56,715 bases of DNA from Schleiferiaceae bacterium (GCA_018402665.1 JAGYIN010000012.1:1-56715); one strand, 5' to 3'. Counted from the first letter of the stretch, positions 8,468 to 18,457 are shown. The notes: generated by a model not told the origin, from the sequence alone. Translations and numbers: made by a program.

Positions 8468-9955
8468 TTAAGCATCTTCAACCAGCCATTCTGCAGCAAT
8501 TTTGCCACTCAGCAAGCATAGTGGAACGCCACCGCCTGGATGCGCCGACCCCCCGCAAAAATACAACCCTTTGACGGAGTTACTTTTATTCGAGTGGCGT
8601 AAAAATGCGGCCATCCGGTCATTCGAACTGGTTCCATAAAGTGCACCGCCTACACTAGAAGTGCGTTGCTCAATATCTTGAGGCCGGAGGACTTCTTCCA
8701 ATTCGATAAGCGGTTCAATCGCTGTTCCCAATGCCGTTGAGATACGTTCTAGAACTTGCTTACGGACCATTGGCACAATCGCCTCCCAATCTTGCCCTTG
8801 ATCATAAGGGGTATTGACCATCACAAACCAGCTGTCTTTGCCCTTTGGTGCATCTTTAGGTTCTAATCGATTTGAGATGTGCACATATACCGTAGGGTCC
8901 TCCCAAAATGGGCCATTGGACTGAATGTGTTTAAATTCCGTTTCGTAATCATCGCTGAAGATGATATTGTGCAGATCCAGTTCAGGAAATTGAGCAGATA
9001 GACCCCAGTAAAAAATGAGCGCGCTCGAACTAGGTTCTTGCGCGAGGGTCTTCTTAGGACGCTTCACATGTTCTGGCATGAGGTACTTGTAGGCATGCTT
9101 CACGTCGGTGTTGCATACCAATTGGTCAACTGCCCATTTCTTTCCTCCCGCTACTAATCCTGTAATGGACTTCTGCGCTATGATAAACTCATCTACCCTA
9201 GTACCCAATTCAAAACGAACGCCCAACTCTTGCGCCAAACGCGTTAAGCTTTGTGAAATTTCGTGCATCCCTCCTACTGGAAAATGGGTACCCAAACTGT
9301 GCTCCAAATGCGTGATCATCTGCATAATACCTGGAGTTTGGTAGGGTGATGAACCGTTATAAGTAGCGTATCTATTGAACAATTGAACCAATTTCGGTGC
9401 GTCAAATACTTTTTCGTTCTCTTCGTTTAAAGTGGAAAATAAGCCGAGCTTTGGTACCTCTTTTAGCACTTTTATCACTGCTGGGGTCAAGAACGTCCCA
9501 ATCCTGTGCAAACTCTTTTCAAGAAAAAAAGGCGCCGTTAAATCATACTTAACTCGCGCCTGTTCAAAATAATCCCGCAATTTCTCCCCCTCAGTGGCGC
9601 CGAAAACCGCTGCAACAGCTGCTTCGTTTTTCGCAATGGAAGGATACAACGTCAGTTTCGTTCCATCGTCCCAAAAATAGCGGCATACCTCATCGTGTGT
9701 GTGGTAATTGAAATAGTCGCGTGGATTTTTCCCAGCCAATTCAAACAATTCATCCACCAGGTAAGGAAGCGTAAACAACGAAGGCCCCATATCAAAACGG
9801 AACCCCTTCTTTTCAAATGCAGTTACTTTTCCGCCTGTATACGTATTCTGTTCAAAGACGATGACCTTCTTGCCCGCGACAGCCAAGCGAATTGCAGCAC
9901 TGAGTCCTGCAATTCCCGCACCAACCACCGCAACTGTACTTGAAGATGTAGACAT
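8468..9955 (-). CDS. crtD: 1'-Hydroxycarotenoid 3',4'-desaturase CrtD (CrtI family)
   Basis: A 495-residue FAD-dependent carotenoid desaturase. The dinucleotide-binding fold is at the N-terminus (VAVVGAGIAGLSAAIRLA, then GGKV). The C-terminal FAD motif is YFCGGSAHPGGGVPLCLLSG. I call CrtD rather than phytoene desaturase CrtI because of segments such as GPSLFTLPYLVDELFEL, CRYFWDDGT and ATYNGSSPYQTPGIM, which I associate with the Bacteroidota CrtD branch, and because cruF follows immediately. CrtI is a less likely reading. The first genes of the pathway (crtE, crtB, crtI) are not in this window. Confidence 0.85.
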   Translation of the reverse strand: MSTSSSTVAVVGAGIAGLSAAIRLAVAGKKVIVFEQNTYTGGKVTAFEKKGFRFDMGPSLFTLPYLVDELFELAGKNPRDYFNYHTHDEVCRYFWDDGTKLTLYPSIAKNEAAVAAVFGATEGEKLRDYFEQARVKYDLTAPFFLEKSLHRIGTFLTPAVIKVLKEVPKLGLFSTLNEENEKVFDAPKLVQLFNRYATYNGSSPYQTPGIMQMITHLEHSLGTHFPVGGMHEISQSLTRLAQELGVRFELGTRVDEFIIAQKSITGLVAGGKKWAVDQLVCNTDVKHAYKYLMPEHVKRPKKTLAQEPSSSALIFYWGLSAQFPELDLHNIIFSDDYETEFKHIQSNGPFWEDPTVYVHISNRLEPKDAPKGKDSWFVMVNTPYDQGQDWEAIVPMVRKQVLERISTALGTAIEPLIELEEVLRPQDIEQRTSSVGGALYGTSSNDRMAAFLRHSNKSNSVKGLYFCGGSAHPGGGVPLCLLSGKIAAEWLVEDA

Positions 9956-10013
9956 GAATCGTTTTATTTGAGGTACTAAGTAAACAAGCCTGAATTGATA
10001 TTGTTGTTCTATC

Positions 10014-10583
10014 GTGGAAAAGAAACTCTATACCTACGCCCTCGCCTTCATAGGCGTCATTGTATTGCTCAGCATTGTATGGCCTTATGAGCACAAACTT
10101 ATAGATTGGCGCGCACCTGCGGATTATTCTGTACTAGAAAGTGATGAGATTTTCTTCAACAATACACGCATCTATAAATACCGCACCGACGAAAGAGCAG
10201 AACTTACTGCACAAGGATTCAAAACGCACCGCTCTTTAAAGTGCCTCCGAGATACTACGGTACCCTTTTTGAACTTCGCCATAGTGAATAACTGGCGTGC
10301 AGATCAAGCCTATATTGTCGCAGAACCCAGCGCTAGAAAGTTTTTTCGAGATACGGTAACCGTTCGTGTAGATACGAACGAAGTGAAAATCTACCTCGAT
10401 AAAATGGATTTTGAACAACACTACCAATTGGCAGCCTTACTCTTCCAAAATGCCTTTGACTACCATCGAGCCTTCATCATTCAAGGAGGAGATTCGTTAC
10501 TTCTTTATGGCACACAAGGCAATGAAAAAGCAAATTTTGAGGTGCTTAAGGACTATTTCAGACTTGTGGGCCGATTCCAATAA
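10014..10583 (+). CDS. Hypothetical membrane-anchored protein
   Basis: A 189-residue protein with one N-terminal hydrophobic helix (residues 7-24, after MEKKLYTYA), probably an uncleaved anchor. The rest is soluble and mixed alpha/beta with the pattern YSVLESDEIFFNNTRIYKY and a cluster of aromatic and acidic residues. I recognise no family. It is divergent from crtD (58 bp apart) and convergent with terC, whose stop abuts its own. Confidence 0.65.
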   Translation: MEKKLYTYALAFIGVIVLLSIVWPYEHKLIDWRAPADYSVLESDEIFFNNTRIYKYRTDERAELTAQGFKTHRSLKCLRDTTVPFLNFAIVNNWRADQAYIVAEPSARKFFRDTVTVRVDTNEVKIYLDKMDFEQHYQLAALLFQNAFDYHRAFIIQGGDSLLLYGTQGNEKANFEVLKDYFRLVGRFQ

Positions 10584-11294
10584 TCACTTCTTTTTTCGCT
10601 CAGCTGCCCGAATGCTTAGAAGCTGAACTACCAGCGCAAATCCCACAGAGCTGTACACATAGGGCTTTGGAATTTCAACGTGTGCGCTCTCAGCAATAAG
10701 CACCGTCCCTATCATAATTAGAAAAGCCAGTGCGAGGATTTGTAAACTCATATGGCGCTCGATAAATTCTGCGATAGGTTTTGCAAACGACAACATAATG
10801 ACCATTGAAATAATCACAGCAACAATCATGATGACCAATTCGTGTGTCATACCAATGGCTGTTAAAACGCTATCGAAACTAAATACAATATCCAACAGGC
10901 CTATTTGAATCACAACACCCAACAACGATTTTGGCTTCTTACTAGGGTCGCCATGTTCCTTTCCTTCTGTCTTTTTCACAATCTCCGTCGAAGACTTCGC
11001 CAATAAAAATACCCCACCGACAAAGAGAATTGCGTCTCTCCCAGATACCGGGTGATCGCCTAAACTAAAAATGGGCGCAGTTAATCCGATAAGCCATGTA
11101 ATCCCCAACAACATTAAAACTCTGAAACCTAGTGCTAGGCCCAAACCTAGTCGTCTCGCTAACGGCTGTTGCGACGATTCTAGATCGTTAGAAATCAAAG
11201 AAATAAAGATGATATTGTCAATTCCTAAAACGATTTCTAGAAAAGTCAAGGTAAGTAACGATAGTAATCCTTCTGGGCTAATGAGAACCTCCAT
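10584..11294 (-). CDS. TerC-family integral membrane protein
   Basis: A 236-residue membrane protein with about seven predicted helices. It carries both TerC hallmarks: LEIVLGIDNIIFISLIS near the N-terminus and IGLLDIVFSFDSVLTAIGM in the middle, each with acidic residues inside helices that may bind metal. Bacterial TerC proteins have been linked to manganese export and metalation of secreted enzymes, and to tellurite resistance. It sits alone between the two carotenoid loci and ends exactly where the convergent gene ends. Confidence 0.9.
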   Translation of the reverse strand: MEVLISPEGLLSLLTLTFLEIVLGIDNIIFISLISNDLESSQQPLARRLGLGLALGFRVLMLLGITWLIGLTAPIFSLGDHPVSGRDAILFVGGVFLLAKSSTEIVKKTEGKEHGDPSKKPKSLLGVVIQIGLLDIVFSFDSVLTAIGMTHELVIMIVAVIISMVIMLSFAKPIAEFIERHMSLQILALAFLIMIGTVLIAESAHVEIPKPYVYSSVGFALVVQLLSIRAAERKKK

Positions 11295-11365
11295 GGTGCG
11301 CGCTACGGTTAGATTGTTCTAAAGATAAATCTTTAACGCATAACCTAAATCATCATAAATGAAAT

Positions 11366-12076
11366 TTACTCAAGACGCCCCTTACGGTCCGACTCAAATT
11401 TCTCATAAAAATATAAGGTCCCTAAAATCAGCAACATGCCATAGAAGATATCTTCAAATGGGATGGTACCTAGTCGAATTCCCAAATTTTCATTGTTATT
11501 GTACCATACTACCTGCGTCTCGAGAAATGAGCCGGTTAGAATGCCATTTTTTAAAAAAAAGGGAATCAATGAAATGGCATAACTCTCGTAAAAACGAGGC
11601 AACCAACTGCATTTCGCAATCCAGCTAACGTAAATGAGCGCAAGTCCCAATAAAATAAAGGTAGAGGCAGTATAGCTCTTGTCATATGAAATCAATCCCA
11701 CTGCTAATGAGAATGGGATGAGTAATTGGGAGATTTTACCCGCTAACTTCGCCGAGATAATTCCCTTTGGGAAAAACAGCTCCAAGCATTTGTAAATGAA
11801 TATACAGGCAAAAGGAACGGTAATAAAAAACAGGTATTCACCGAGCGGTAACCCCAAAAGATAAATACCGCTTAAATATGCCGGGGTAAAACCCCAAACA
11901 GCTAATTCAGTAAACCAAATATCCCAAACTAAAAAGAAACCACTCACAATGAGCATCGCTTTTGCTAGAGAACCGAACGTTTTGTAATAGGCAATTCTTG
12001 GCTCAAAGCTGCGCAACAACGGAACGCTCAGCGTCCCAAGATTAAGCAACAGATAAAGCCATTTTGTTTCTAACAC
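11366..12076 (-). CDS. crtYcd: Lycopene cyclase, fused CrtYc-CrtYd type
   Basis: A 236-residue membrane protein with two tandem lycopene-cyclase domains, equivalent to the separate CrtYc and CrtYd subunits of actinobacteria. It should close a beta ring on lycopene. Domain one (about 3-100) contains VWDIWFTELAVWGF and the motif PLGE at 77-80. Domain two (about 115-232) contains PFED at 206-209. The usual motif is PxE(E/D), so the first copy has Gly in place of the first acidic residue. The gene follows crtZ by 6 bp on the same strand. Confidence 0.88.
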   Translation of the reverse strand: MLETKWLYLLLNLGTLSVPLLRSFEPRIAYYKTFGSLAKAMLIVSGFFLVWDIWFTELAVWGFTPAYLSGIYLLGLPLGEYLFFITVPFACIFIYKCLELFFPKGIISAKLAGKISQLLIPFSLAVGLISYDKSYTASTFILLGLALIYVSWIAKCSWLPRFYESYAISLIPFFLKNGILTGSFLETQVVWYNNNENLGIRLGTIPFEDIFYGMLLILGTLYFYEKFESDRKGRLE

Positions 12077-12082
12077 AAACAG

Positions 12083-12550
12083 TTACGATTGGGCACGTAA
12101 AGCACGTACTTGTTTAATGTATTTGGGATGAACCCACAACATTCCAAAGTTTTCTCCATCTTCTTTACCTAAGTGCTTGTGGTGCATTTTATGGGCGAGT
12201 CGAACGGCCTCAAGATACGTCGATTTCGTTTGTTTGAAGATGGAAATGCGTTGATGAATAAATAACTCGTGGACCATGGCGTAAGCAAATCCGTAAAGCG
12301 CTATACCCGCTCCGATCGCAACACTGATACCCGCACCATACATGAGGCCAAGCATGATGCAAAGCCATGATGGAATGGCAAAAATCAGGAAGAATGTATC
12401 GTTCTTTTCTAATGCGCCCGGAGTTTTAGTGTGATGGTCATCGTGTAGGAACCACAAAAATCCATGCATAAGGTATTTGTGTGCACCCCAAGCCACCCCT
12501 TCCATAATGAGGAAGGTCAGTAACATCACGAAAAATTCAAGCGTTGTCAT
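12083..12550 (-). CDS. crtZ: Beta-carotene hydroxylase CrtZ
   Basis: A 155-residue membrane di-iron hydroxylase that adds the 3-OH group to beta-ionone rings. The histidine boxes are complete: HKYLMH (24-29), HDDHH (36-40), HELFIH (94-99) and HKMHHKH (120-126). Four hydrophobic segments are visible. It overlaps bcp upstream by 4 bp and is followed closely by crtYcd, so the carotenoid pair is translated from the tail of a housekeeping operon. With CruF, CrtD and CrtYcd, the expected product is a monocyclic hydroxylated carotenoid such as saproxanthin or myxol. Confidence 0.93.
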   Translation of the reverse strand: MTTLEFFVMLLTFLIMEGVAWGAHKYLMHGFLWFLHDDHHTKTPGALEKNDTFFLIFAIPSWLCIMLGLMYGAGISVAIGAGIALYGFAYAMVHELFIHQRISIFKQTKSTYLEAVRLAHKMHHKHLGKEDGENFGMLWVHPKYIKQVRALRAQS

Positions 12551-13014
12551 TTTACTAACGATTTTAAGTACGCTAAACTTTCTTCCACGTGGTCGGTCGC
12601 ACGTAAAAGACTCTTAAAGATATAAACTACCCGATGGTTTTCATCGGTTACATAGGTGATTCTGTTCGCTACAGTATTAAATAACAGACCTGGAGCGCCA
12701 AAGGATTTTCTCACCTTGTGACCGGGATCGCTAAGAATAGGATACATCAGGTTGTATTTATCTGCAAATCCCTTATGGGAATCAACAGAAGCTTCATTGA
12801 TGCCTATTACCTGAGCACCAACAGCTTGAAATGCACTCTCGTAATTTCTGAAGTCACAGGCTTGGGCTGTACAACCTGGTGTATGGTCTTTAGGATAGAA
12901 AAAAATAACCAATGGCTGACCTGTAAAATCAGTAGTGCTAACGGGTGTATTGTTTTGATCTAGTAAGGTAAATGCAGGCAAAATATCACCAACTTTTATG
13001 GGGTTCTTGGGCAT
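12547..13014 (-). CDS. bcp: Thioredoxin-dependent peroxiredoxin (Bcp type)
   Basis: A 155-residue AhpC/Bcp-class peroxiredoxin that reduces hydroperoxides in the cytosol. The peroxidatic cysteine lies in FFYPKDHTPGCTAQAC, and the second cysteine five residues on is at the position of the resolving cysteine of E. coli Bcp. The start at 13014 gives MPKNPIKVGDILPAFTLLD, which matches the family; a longer frame from 13089 would add 25 atypical residues overlapping the upstream gene. It overlaps crtZ by 4 bp. Pairing with carotenoid genes makes sense as joint protection from oxidative damage. Confidence 0.92.
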   Translation of the reverse strand: MPKNPIKVGDILPAFTLLDQNNTPVSTTDFTGQPLVIFFYPKDHTPGCTAQACDFRNYESAFQAVGAQVIGINEASVDSHKGFADKYNLMYPILSDPGHKVRKSFGAPGLLFNTVANRITYVTDENHRVVYIFKSLLRATDHVEESLAYLKSLVK

Positions 13015-13064
13015 GATTAGGGGATGTCTTTGTATGTAAAACGAAGCGGATGTCTTTTTGTTCG

Positions 13065-14597
13065 CTACAATTGCTCGAGTATGCTCCACTCAAAGTTCTC
13101 AAACCGGCGTAGTTCAACCCATTTGTTTTGCTTTCCTTGGCTATGGTCAAATCCGAGGTAAACACCGCGCATAGGTCCATCTCCATAGCGTTTCCGAATG
13201 ATATGATAATCTGCAATATCATACCCACGTATGGCATAGAGGTTAGGCTCAACGCCAAAATGCGCTCTAAAAGCCTCAACAAATAAAAGTGTTTTCGAAT
13301 CCTGGTAGGATAAATAGGAGGACATCGCACAAATCACCTCCGCTTCCCTCATGAAATTATCGTTCGTTATTCCACTATTAAAAATCTGGTATTCAGTAGC
13401 GTACAAAGAGTATGACGCTTTACCCATTCTCAAATTTCGAAGGGCATCTAGAATAAATGCAGGGTCATTATCGTAGATAACCAATTCATAATGTACATCC
13501 GTCCGTAGTCGCGCTAAGGATTCGTTAGACTCCCATTTCTCGCCATTACTCACCAAAAGTTTATCTGGATGTGTAAATCCTTCAAAAAAGGAATCGCAAA
13601 CTGCCGTTCTTGATTTTGTAACTAACAGGGGGATACGATTACTGTCTTTCGCACCACGATCGTTGATCAGTTCGCGCAGAGATACATAAAAATCTTCTTC
13701 TGCTACAACGGCGTTATACAACCCTAAATCACTAATTCCAGGGCTTTTACTCATTAGGTTGACCGATTTATTTGCCACTCCATAATCAGCAATCTGCTGT
13801 ACCCGCTTAGAATAAAGCGGTCCTAGCACAAGATCGTACTGCTTAAGATTCAGCGAGTCTAAAGCTTTTTTCAACGAATCCTGGTGATTGTGTGAATCAA
13901 CGAAATCCAGAGTTACCGTGAAAGCACTATCACTATGCAAATGGGCTGCGAATTCCATACCCATACGTAAACTCATGGCCACTGGACTGCGCTTTGCCAA
14001 CGCCGTTTCGTTAATGTAGTCGATGTGGAAAAAGGGCAAAACCCCTAAAATATCAAGACTTGTTATAGCACTGTCGAGAGTAAACAATACCACGGTATCT
14101 ATGGGCATTGCTGCACTTACCGCGAGGGAATCGTTAGTCGCCTTGGTCAACGCACGCTGATTCATCGGTTTAACCAATTGCAAACCTCGTTTCCAATCCG
14201 TGCGCGCATCTGGGTTAATACGGTAGAAGGAAACCAAATCTGGAAACCCCCACTCCTTTGCTAAAGCCTCAGGAGAATCTCCGCGGCGCACCTTATAAAT
14301 TTCAAACGTAGGATCAGGCTGCACGGAATCTTTAACTGACGCCTTTGAACCCTCTGGATTCACCACTAAAGCTTTCTGATCAACGGGCAATGGAACAATC
14401 AGTACCTCTCCCAACGAAAGTGTGGTTCCCACAATCTGCGGGTTCGCTTCAAGAAGCGCATCTACTGTAATTCCATACTGTTTTGAAAGCGAATACAGTG
14501 TATTCCCTTTAACTACCACATGTTCAGTGACCGATTGTGCACTGAGCGCTGTAGTAATCGCAAAAAAGCAAAGAAAAAGTAAATGTTTTATTCCCAT
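13065..14597 (-). CDS. LysM and periplasmic-binding-fold protein
   Basis: A 510-residue secreted protein. The signal peptide [21 protein letters not shown] is followed by two LysM domains: one at about 24-70 ([20 protein letters not shown]) and a weaker one at about 98-145 ([18 protein letters not shown]). From about residue 185 the protein resembles a type I periplasmic binding fold, with a Leu/Ile/Val-binding-like layout ([30 protein letters not shown]). The LysM part should anchor it to peptidoglycan; the ligand is unknown. A gene of this type next to guaA is an arrangement I know from other flavobacteria. It overlaps guaA by 10 bp. Confidence 0.85.
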   Translation of the reverse strand: MGIKHLLFLCFFAITTALSAQSVTEHVVVKGNTLYSLSKQYGITVDALLEANPQIVGTTLSLGEVLIVPLPVDQKALVVNPEGSKASVKDSVQPDPTFEIYKVRRGDSPEALAKEWGFPDLVSFYRINPDARTDWKRGLQLVKPMNQRALTKATNDSLAVSAAMPIDTVVLFTLDSAITSLDILGVLPFFHIDYINETALAKRSPVAMSLRMGMEFAAHLHSDSAFTVTLDFVDSHNHQDSLKKALDSLNLKQYDLVLGPLYSKRVQQIADYGVANKSVNLMSKSPGISDLGLYNAVVAEEDFYVSLRELINDRGAKDSNRIPLLVTKSRTAVCDSFFEGFTHPDKLLVSNGEKWESNESLARLRTDVHYELVIYDNDPAFILDALRNLRMGKASYSLYATEYQIFNSGITNDNFMREAEVICAMSSYLSYQDSKTLLFVEAFRAHFGVEPNLYAIRGYDIADYHIIRKRYGDGPMRGVYLGFDHSQGKQNKWVELRRFENFEWSILEQL

Positions 14598-16117
14598 TCA
14601 ATTGTGGCTGGTGGTTTCGAGCTGATATCATATACAACGCGATTCACCCCTTTTACCTTATTAATTATTTGATTGCTCACTTTTGCAAGAAACTCGTAAG
14701 GAAGGTGCACCCAATCTGCAGTCATACCATCGGTACTTTCTACCGCGCGCAAGGCCACCACTTTTTCATAGGTACGTTCATCTCCCATAACACCAACGGA
14801 GTTAACAGGAAGCAATATACTGCCGGCTTGCCAAACGCGATCGTACAGGCCTTCGTCCTTAAGTCCTTGAATGAAGATGGCATCAACCTCTTGTAAAATT
14901 GCAACTTTTTCAGCGGTGATATCACCTAAAATTCGAATCGCCAAGCCAGGCCCAGGGAACGGGTGGCGTCCTAAAAGATCTGCGGCCATATCCATAGATG
15001 CGCCTACACGTCGTACCTCATCCTTAAATAAGGTTTTCAATGGCTCCACTATTTTCAATTTCATGAAATCCGGTAAGCCACCTACATTGTGGTGACTTTT
15101 TATGGTTGCCGAAGGTCCCTTAACGCTAATACTTTCAATGATATCCGGGTAGATGGTGCCCTGTGCTAACCAGGTGACATCTTCGATCAAATGTGCTTCT
15201 TGGTCAAAAACTTCAATGAATACCCGGCCTATGGCTTTACGCTTAGCCTCGGGTTCATCTATGCCTGCAAGTGCAGAAAGGAATTGGTCAGCGGCGTCCA
15301 CACCCTTTACATTTAAACCCATTCCTTCGTACTGCTTGAGCACATCGGTAAACTCATTTTTACGCAATAAACCGTTATTGACGAAGATGCAATACAAATT
15401 CTTACCAATGGCCTTGTGCAATAACATGGCGGCCACCGAACTATCTACACCACCGCTCAAACCGAGAACGACCTTATCATCGCCCAGTTGCTCTTTCAAT
15501 GAAGCAACCGTTTCATCTACAAAATGTGCGGGTGTCCAGTCGCCCACTACCCCAACGATGTTATAGAGGAAGTTTTTCAGCAACTGCGTGCCGTCTGTAC
15601 TGTGGTAGACTTCAGGATGGAACTGAATACCGTAAGTAGATTCGCCATTTACTTTATAACCTGCCACGCGTACATCGTGCGTTGAAGCGACGATCTCAAA
15701 ACCTTGTGGAAGGTCCATGATTGTATCACCGTGGCTCATCCAAACTTGTGATCCCTCTTCAATGCCCTCAAACAACGTATCTGAGGAAGAAACTGTACTC
15801 AGGTTCGCACGACCGTACTCGCGAATTTCACTCGGTGCTACTTTACCGCCTGAGGTTAGTGCCATGTATTGGGCACCATAACAAACTCCGAGAAGCGGTA
15901 GGTTGCCTTTAATTCCACTCAAATCAAACTGAGGTGCATCTTCTTGAAGCGTGCTGTAGGGCGAACCGCTCAGGATAACACCTTTAACATCCGAAGTGAT
16001 TTCTGGCGGATTATTAAATGGATGGATTTCACAATAAACATTGAGTTCACGAACCCTACGCGCAATAAGTTGCGTGTATTGTGAACCGAAGTCGAGGATC
16101 AAAATGGTTTCTTGCAT
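14588..16117 (-). CDS. guaA: GMP synthase (glutamine-hydrolysing)
   Basis: A 509-residue enzyme that converts XMP, glutamine and ATP into GMP. The N-terminal class I amidotransferase domain has the nucleophile in GVCYGAQYM and the His-Glu pair in FHPEVYHS. The ATP pyrophosphatase domain starts with [14 protein letters not shown]. The C-terminal dimerisation domain ends with the family signature PPATIEWE. Length and order are standard. It lies 15 bp after bshC and overlaps the LysM gene, in a same-strand run that ends in crtZ and crtYcd. Confidence 0.96.
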   Translation of the reverse strand: MQETILILDFGSQYTQLIARRVRELNVYCEIHPFNNPPEITSDVKGVILSGSPYSTLQEDAPQFDLSGIKGNLPLLGVCYGAQYMALTSGGKVAPSEIREYGRANLSTVSSSDTLFEGIEEGSQVWMSHGDTIMDLPQGFEIVASTHDVRVAGYKVNGESTYGIQFHPEVYHSTDGTQLLKNFLYNIVGVVGDWTPAHFVDETVASLKEQLGDDKVVLGLSGGVDSSVAAMLLHKAIGKNLYCIFVNNGLLRKNEFTDVLKQYEGMGLNVKGVDAADQFLSALAGIDEPEAKRKAIGRVFIEVFDQEAHLIEDVTWLAQGTIYPDIIESISVKGPSATIKSHHNVGGLPDFMKLKIVEPLKTLFKDEVRRVGASMDMAADLLGRHPFPGPGLAIRILGDITAEKVAILQEVDAIFIQGLKDEGLYDRVWQAGSILLPVNSVGVMGDERTYEKVVALRAVESTDGMTADWVHLPYEFLAKVSNQIINKVKGVNRVVYDISSKPPATIEWE

Positions 16118-16132
16118 TTGGCAAAAATACCA

Positions 16133-17673
16133 CTATTTTTTGCTGCTCAGCACCCAAGTTCCTGCCTTTATTGCTGACATCTTTTCAATGATTTCGTCTC
16201 GAGGATCCACTCCTATCGAACCTACAAGGTCTGCATAGGATGCTCTACGTTCCCAAAACAATCCTTCAGGATATACTGCCGCGTAAGCAGTTTCAATGGC
16301 TGTCATTACCTCTGAATGACGCCGCTTCTGCGCTCTGTAGCGCGTCTCAGCGGTGCGTTGGGCGAGTTTCATCATCTTCACTCGTAAGGCTTCTGCGTGC
16401 TGTTTTAACTCAGGATAAGCCGCTTGTAAGGAAGAATTCCAATCATTGATGGCCGTCTCTAAGGGCAATTGCAAAGCCTCGCCTTCAGCCTGTAACGAAA
16501 GATCACTCGCAATAAATTGCTTTTTTAAGTCTTCAGCGGAATGGTTCAAAATAGCCGATAATGGCTGTCCAATTTTATCTAGCGCGCGCTGAAGTTTCGC
16601 GTTTTGAATGAAAAGACTATCGCGCAGATAAAGCACTGGCATGGGTCGATCCATTTTTTTAAAAGCTTCCCCGAGTTGAAGCCAATACGCGAGTTCGCCT
16701 CCCCCTCCAACGTAAGCGAGATTTGGTAACAAAAACTCTTGATACAAAGGGCGCATGAGGGCATTTGGACTAATCTGAAACGAGGGACATTGATGATCCG
16801 CCTGCTCAAATCGCTTGCGCCCACCATCACGCAAATCAAAAAGATTGATTTCACGTGGGAAGACTTGAGCTTGATAGCCATTGGATACCAATGCTTCGGT
16901 TTGTTTGTGAATGAGCTCAGAATAATCACCGTCCATTTCTGCAGACCAAAGCGCTGCTGCAGCCTCCTTTAAATTTGCATCCTGCCCATCTAGGACCAGT
17001 AGTCCTAATCCTTCCGCCCATTGGCGAACCCATTGGCGGGTTGCCTCTGCAAGATTTTCACATTCGCTATAGGCTCGAAGTCGCGGTTGCAGGAGTTTTT
17101 CTGTGCCTCGTTCAACGGTACACTTTTGAGCCAATCTTCTAATTGGCTCGCTAAACCGCTCGTCGGCAACAAGCCCACTGAACCTTCTGCTTCGGGATGC
17201 TCCCAAATAAATTTGTGTTGGCCAATCCTAAAGCTCGATATTTCTTCAAAATCGTGATCCTCAGTGGCCATCCAAAATATGGGAATCACAGCTCTTCCCG
17301 ACGCTTGAGCAGCTGCTTTTGCCAGTGCCACTGCTCCTAAAACTTTCGCTTCAAAAAATACGGTTCCACCACATACCATCAATTGGTGGCCAGTAGTAAT
17401 GCTAAGCGCACCGTTGCGAAAGGCCGCGATAGAAGCACTTTCAGAAGGAGTTAAATGGGCATTTTGGCGCTCGAATGATTTCGCGACAATTTCTCGAATC
17501 TCAGGAGAATAGTTTCCTTGGGCATCGGCTTGCGCTGCAAAGGACTCCCAATGGTACGGAGGTTTCGCAATTGATTCCAGAAAAGTTCCTCCGGCTAACA
17601 GGTCCTTCATTACTTTTGAAGGAACGCCGGTTTCCTCATGAGGAAGCAGTGAATATGTGAATTGAGACGACAT
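16133..17673 (-). pseudogene. bshC: Bacillithiol synthesis cysteine ligase BshC, one frameshift
   Basis: Two overlapping reading frames together make one BshC of about 513 residues, close to the family's usual 530. BshC adds cysteine to glucosaminyl-malate, the last step of bacillithiol synthesis. The N-terminal part has LSITTGHQLMVCGG and the nucleotidyltransferase-like IPIFWMATEDHDFEE. The C-terminal part has ISPNALMRPLYQEFLLPNLAYVGGGGELAYWLQ and ends in a coiled coil. The break lies at a T5 run (17096-17100; A5 in the coding strand). One extra A joins the two parts and makes the span an exact multiple of three. The simplest reading is a homopolymer sequencing error in a working gene. Confidence 0.88.
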
Positions 17674-17674
17674 T

Positions 17675-18256
17675 ATGAAAGCGAAGATAATTGCAATATT
17701 GGTTGCAGCCGTATTGCTCGGCTGCAGTTCTTCAAAAGAAAATAGCTGTAAGCTTGACGCGAGGTATACGTTTAATTTCGAACAAGCACAGTACTACGCG
17801 CTTCCACCTATAGATTTTAGCTTCAACCTGAGCTACGATTACCTGGTTCGTATGCCTGAATTTGGCAAACAAAACTTCAACTACTATGAAGTCGCACGCT
17901 ACAACGACGACAGTACAGGAAGTATCTTATTAAAGGTACATCCATTTAAGAGGCAAGGCGCTTACATTTCAATGGCAGAACAATGCACGGCGCAGATCAT
18001 GATGGATATACAAAAGGCAAAACGCGACAGCTGGGTGACAGAGAAAAACGACACTTTAGAGGAGTGGTTTATCACCTATGGCCACTACGAACAAGATCCG
18101 GAGGATTACATCATAGGCCATAAATTAATCATGCGAGACAGCTTGAATAATGGGCTGCTGTTAGAACTGCAAATGCCTTGTCCAAAAGATTCGTTTTCGT
18201 TAAACCGCGAAAAATGCCTTGAGCAGGTCGTTCACTCATTCAAAGTACATCTATAA
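17675..18256 (+). CDS. Hypothetical lipoprotein, gliding-motility GldD-like features uncertain
   Basis: A 193-residue lipoprotein with lipobox VLLGC (Cys17) followed by SSSKENS. The mature domain has many Tyr and Phe residues (FNFEQAQYYALPPIDFSFNLSYDY). The fold is not one I can name with confidence; the length and layout recall GldD-like lipoproteins of Bacteroidota, but I see no decisive motif. It is probably on the periplasmic face of a membrane. Only 1 bp separates its ATG from the bshC start codon on the other strand. Confidence 0.6.
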   Translation: MKAKIIAILVAAVLLGCSSSKENSCKLDARYTFNFEQAQYYALPPIDFSFNLSYDYLVRMPEFGKQNFNYYEVARYNDDSTGSILLKVHPFKRQGAYISMAEQCTAQIMMDIQKAKRDSWVTEKNDTLEEWFITYGHYEQDPEDYIIGHKLIMRDSLNNGLLLELQMPCPKDSFSLNREKCLEQVVHSFKVHL

Positions 18257-18360
18257 TCAATAAGACTTAATACTTAGTCTAAATCGATGCACAAAAGTAT
18301 TTTACCTTAATTTACCCTACATCGCATTGAAATACAACTAGTTATTCTATATTCACACCA

Positions 18361-18420
18361 TTCAAAGGCAACTTTGAATTAGGTTAGGGGTACGGAGCCA
18401 AGAAATTGGCTCCTTTTTTT
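18361..18420 (+). ncRNA. Candidate small RNA or long 3' UTR ending in a terminator
   Basis: In the 201-bp gap between the lipoprotein gene and the photolyase gene there is a perfect 7-bp hairpin, TTCAAAG-gcaa-CTTTGAA (18361-18378), then a short G-rich spacer, then a strong intrinsic terminator. No coding sequence fits here. It may be a small RNA or the 3' end of the upstream mRNA; I cannot assign it to a known family. Confidence 0.3.
18394..18420 (+). terminator. Rho-independent terminator upstream of the photolyase operon
   Basis: The stem GGAGCCAA / TTGGCTCC is perfect (8 bp) with a GAAA tetraloop and is followed by seven Ts. It lies 138 bp downstream of the lipoprotein gene and insulates the photolyase operon. 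Confidence 0.85.
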
Positions 18421-18457
18421 GTCTAAACTTTTTATTCTAGCCCACGTTTAATCTTCA

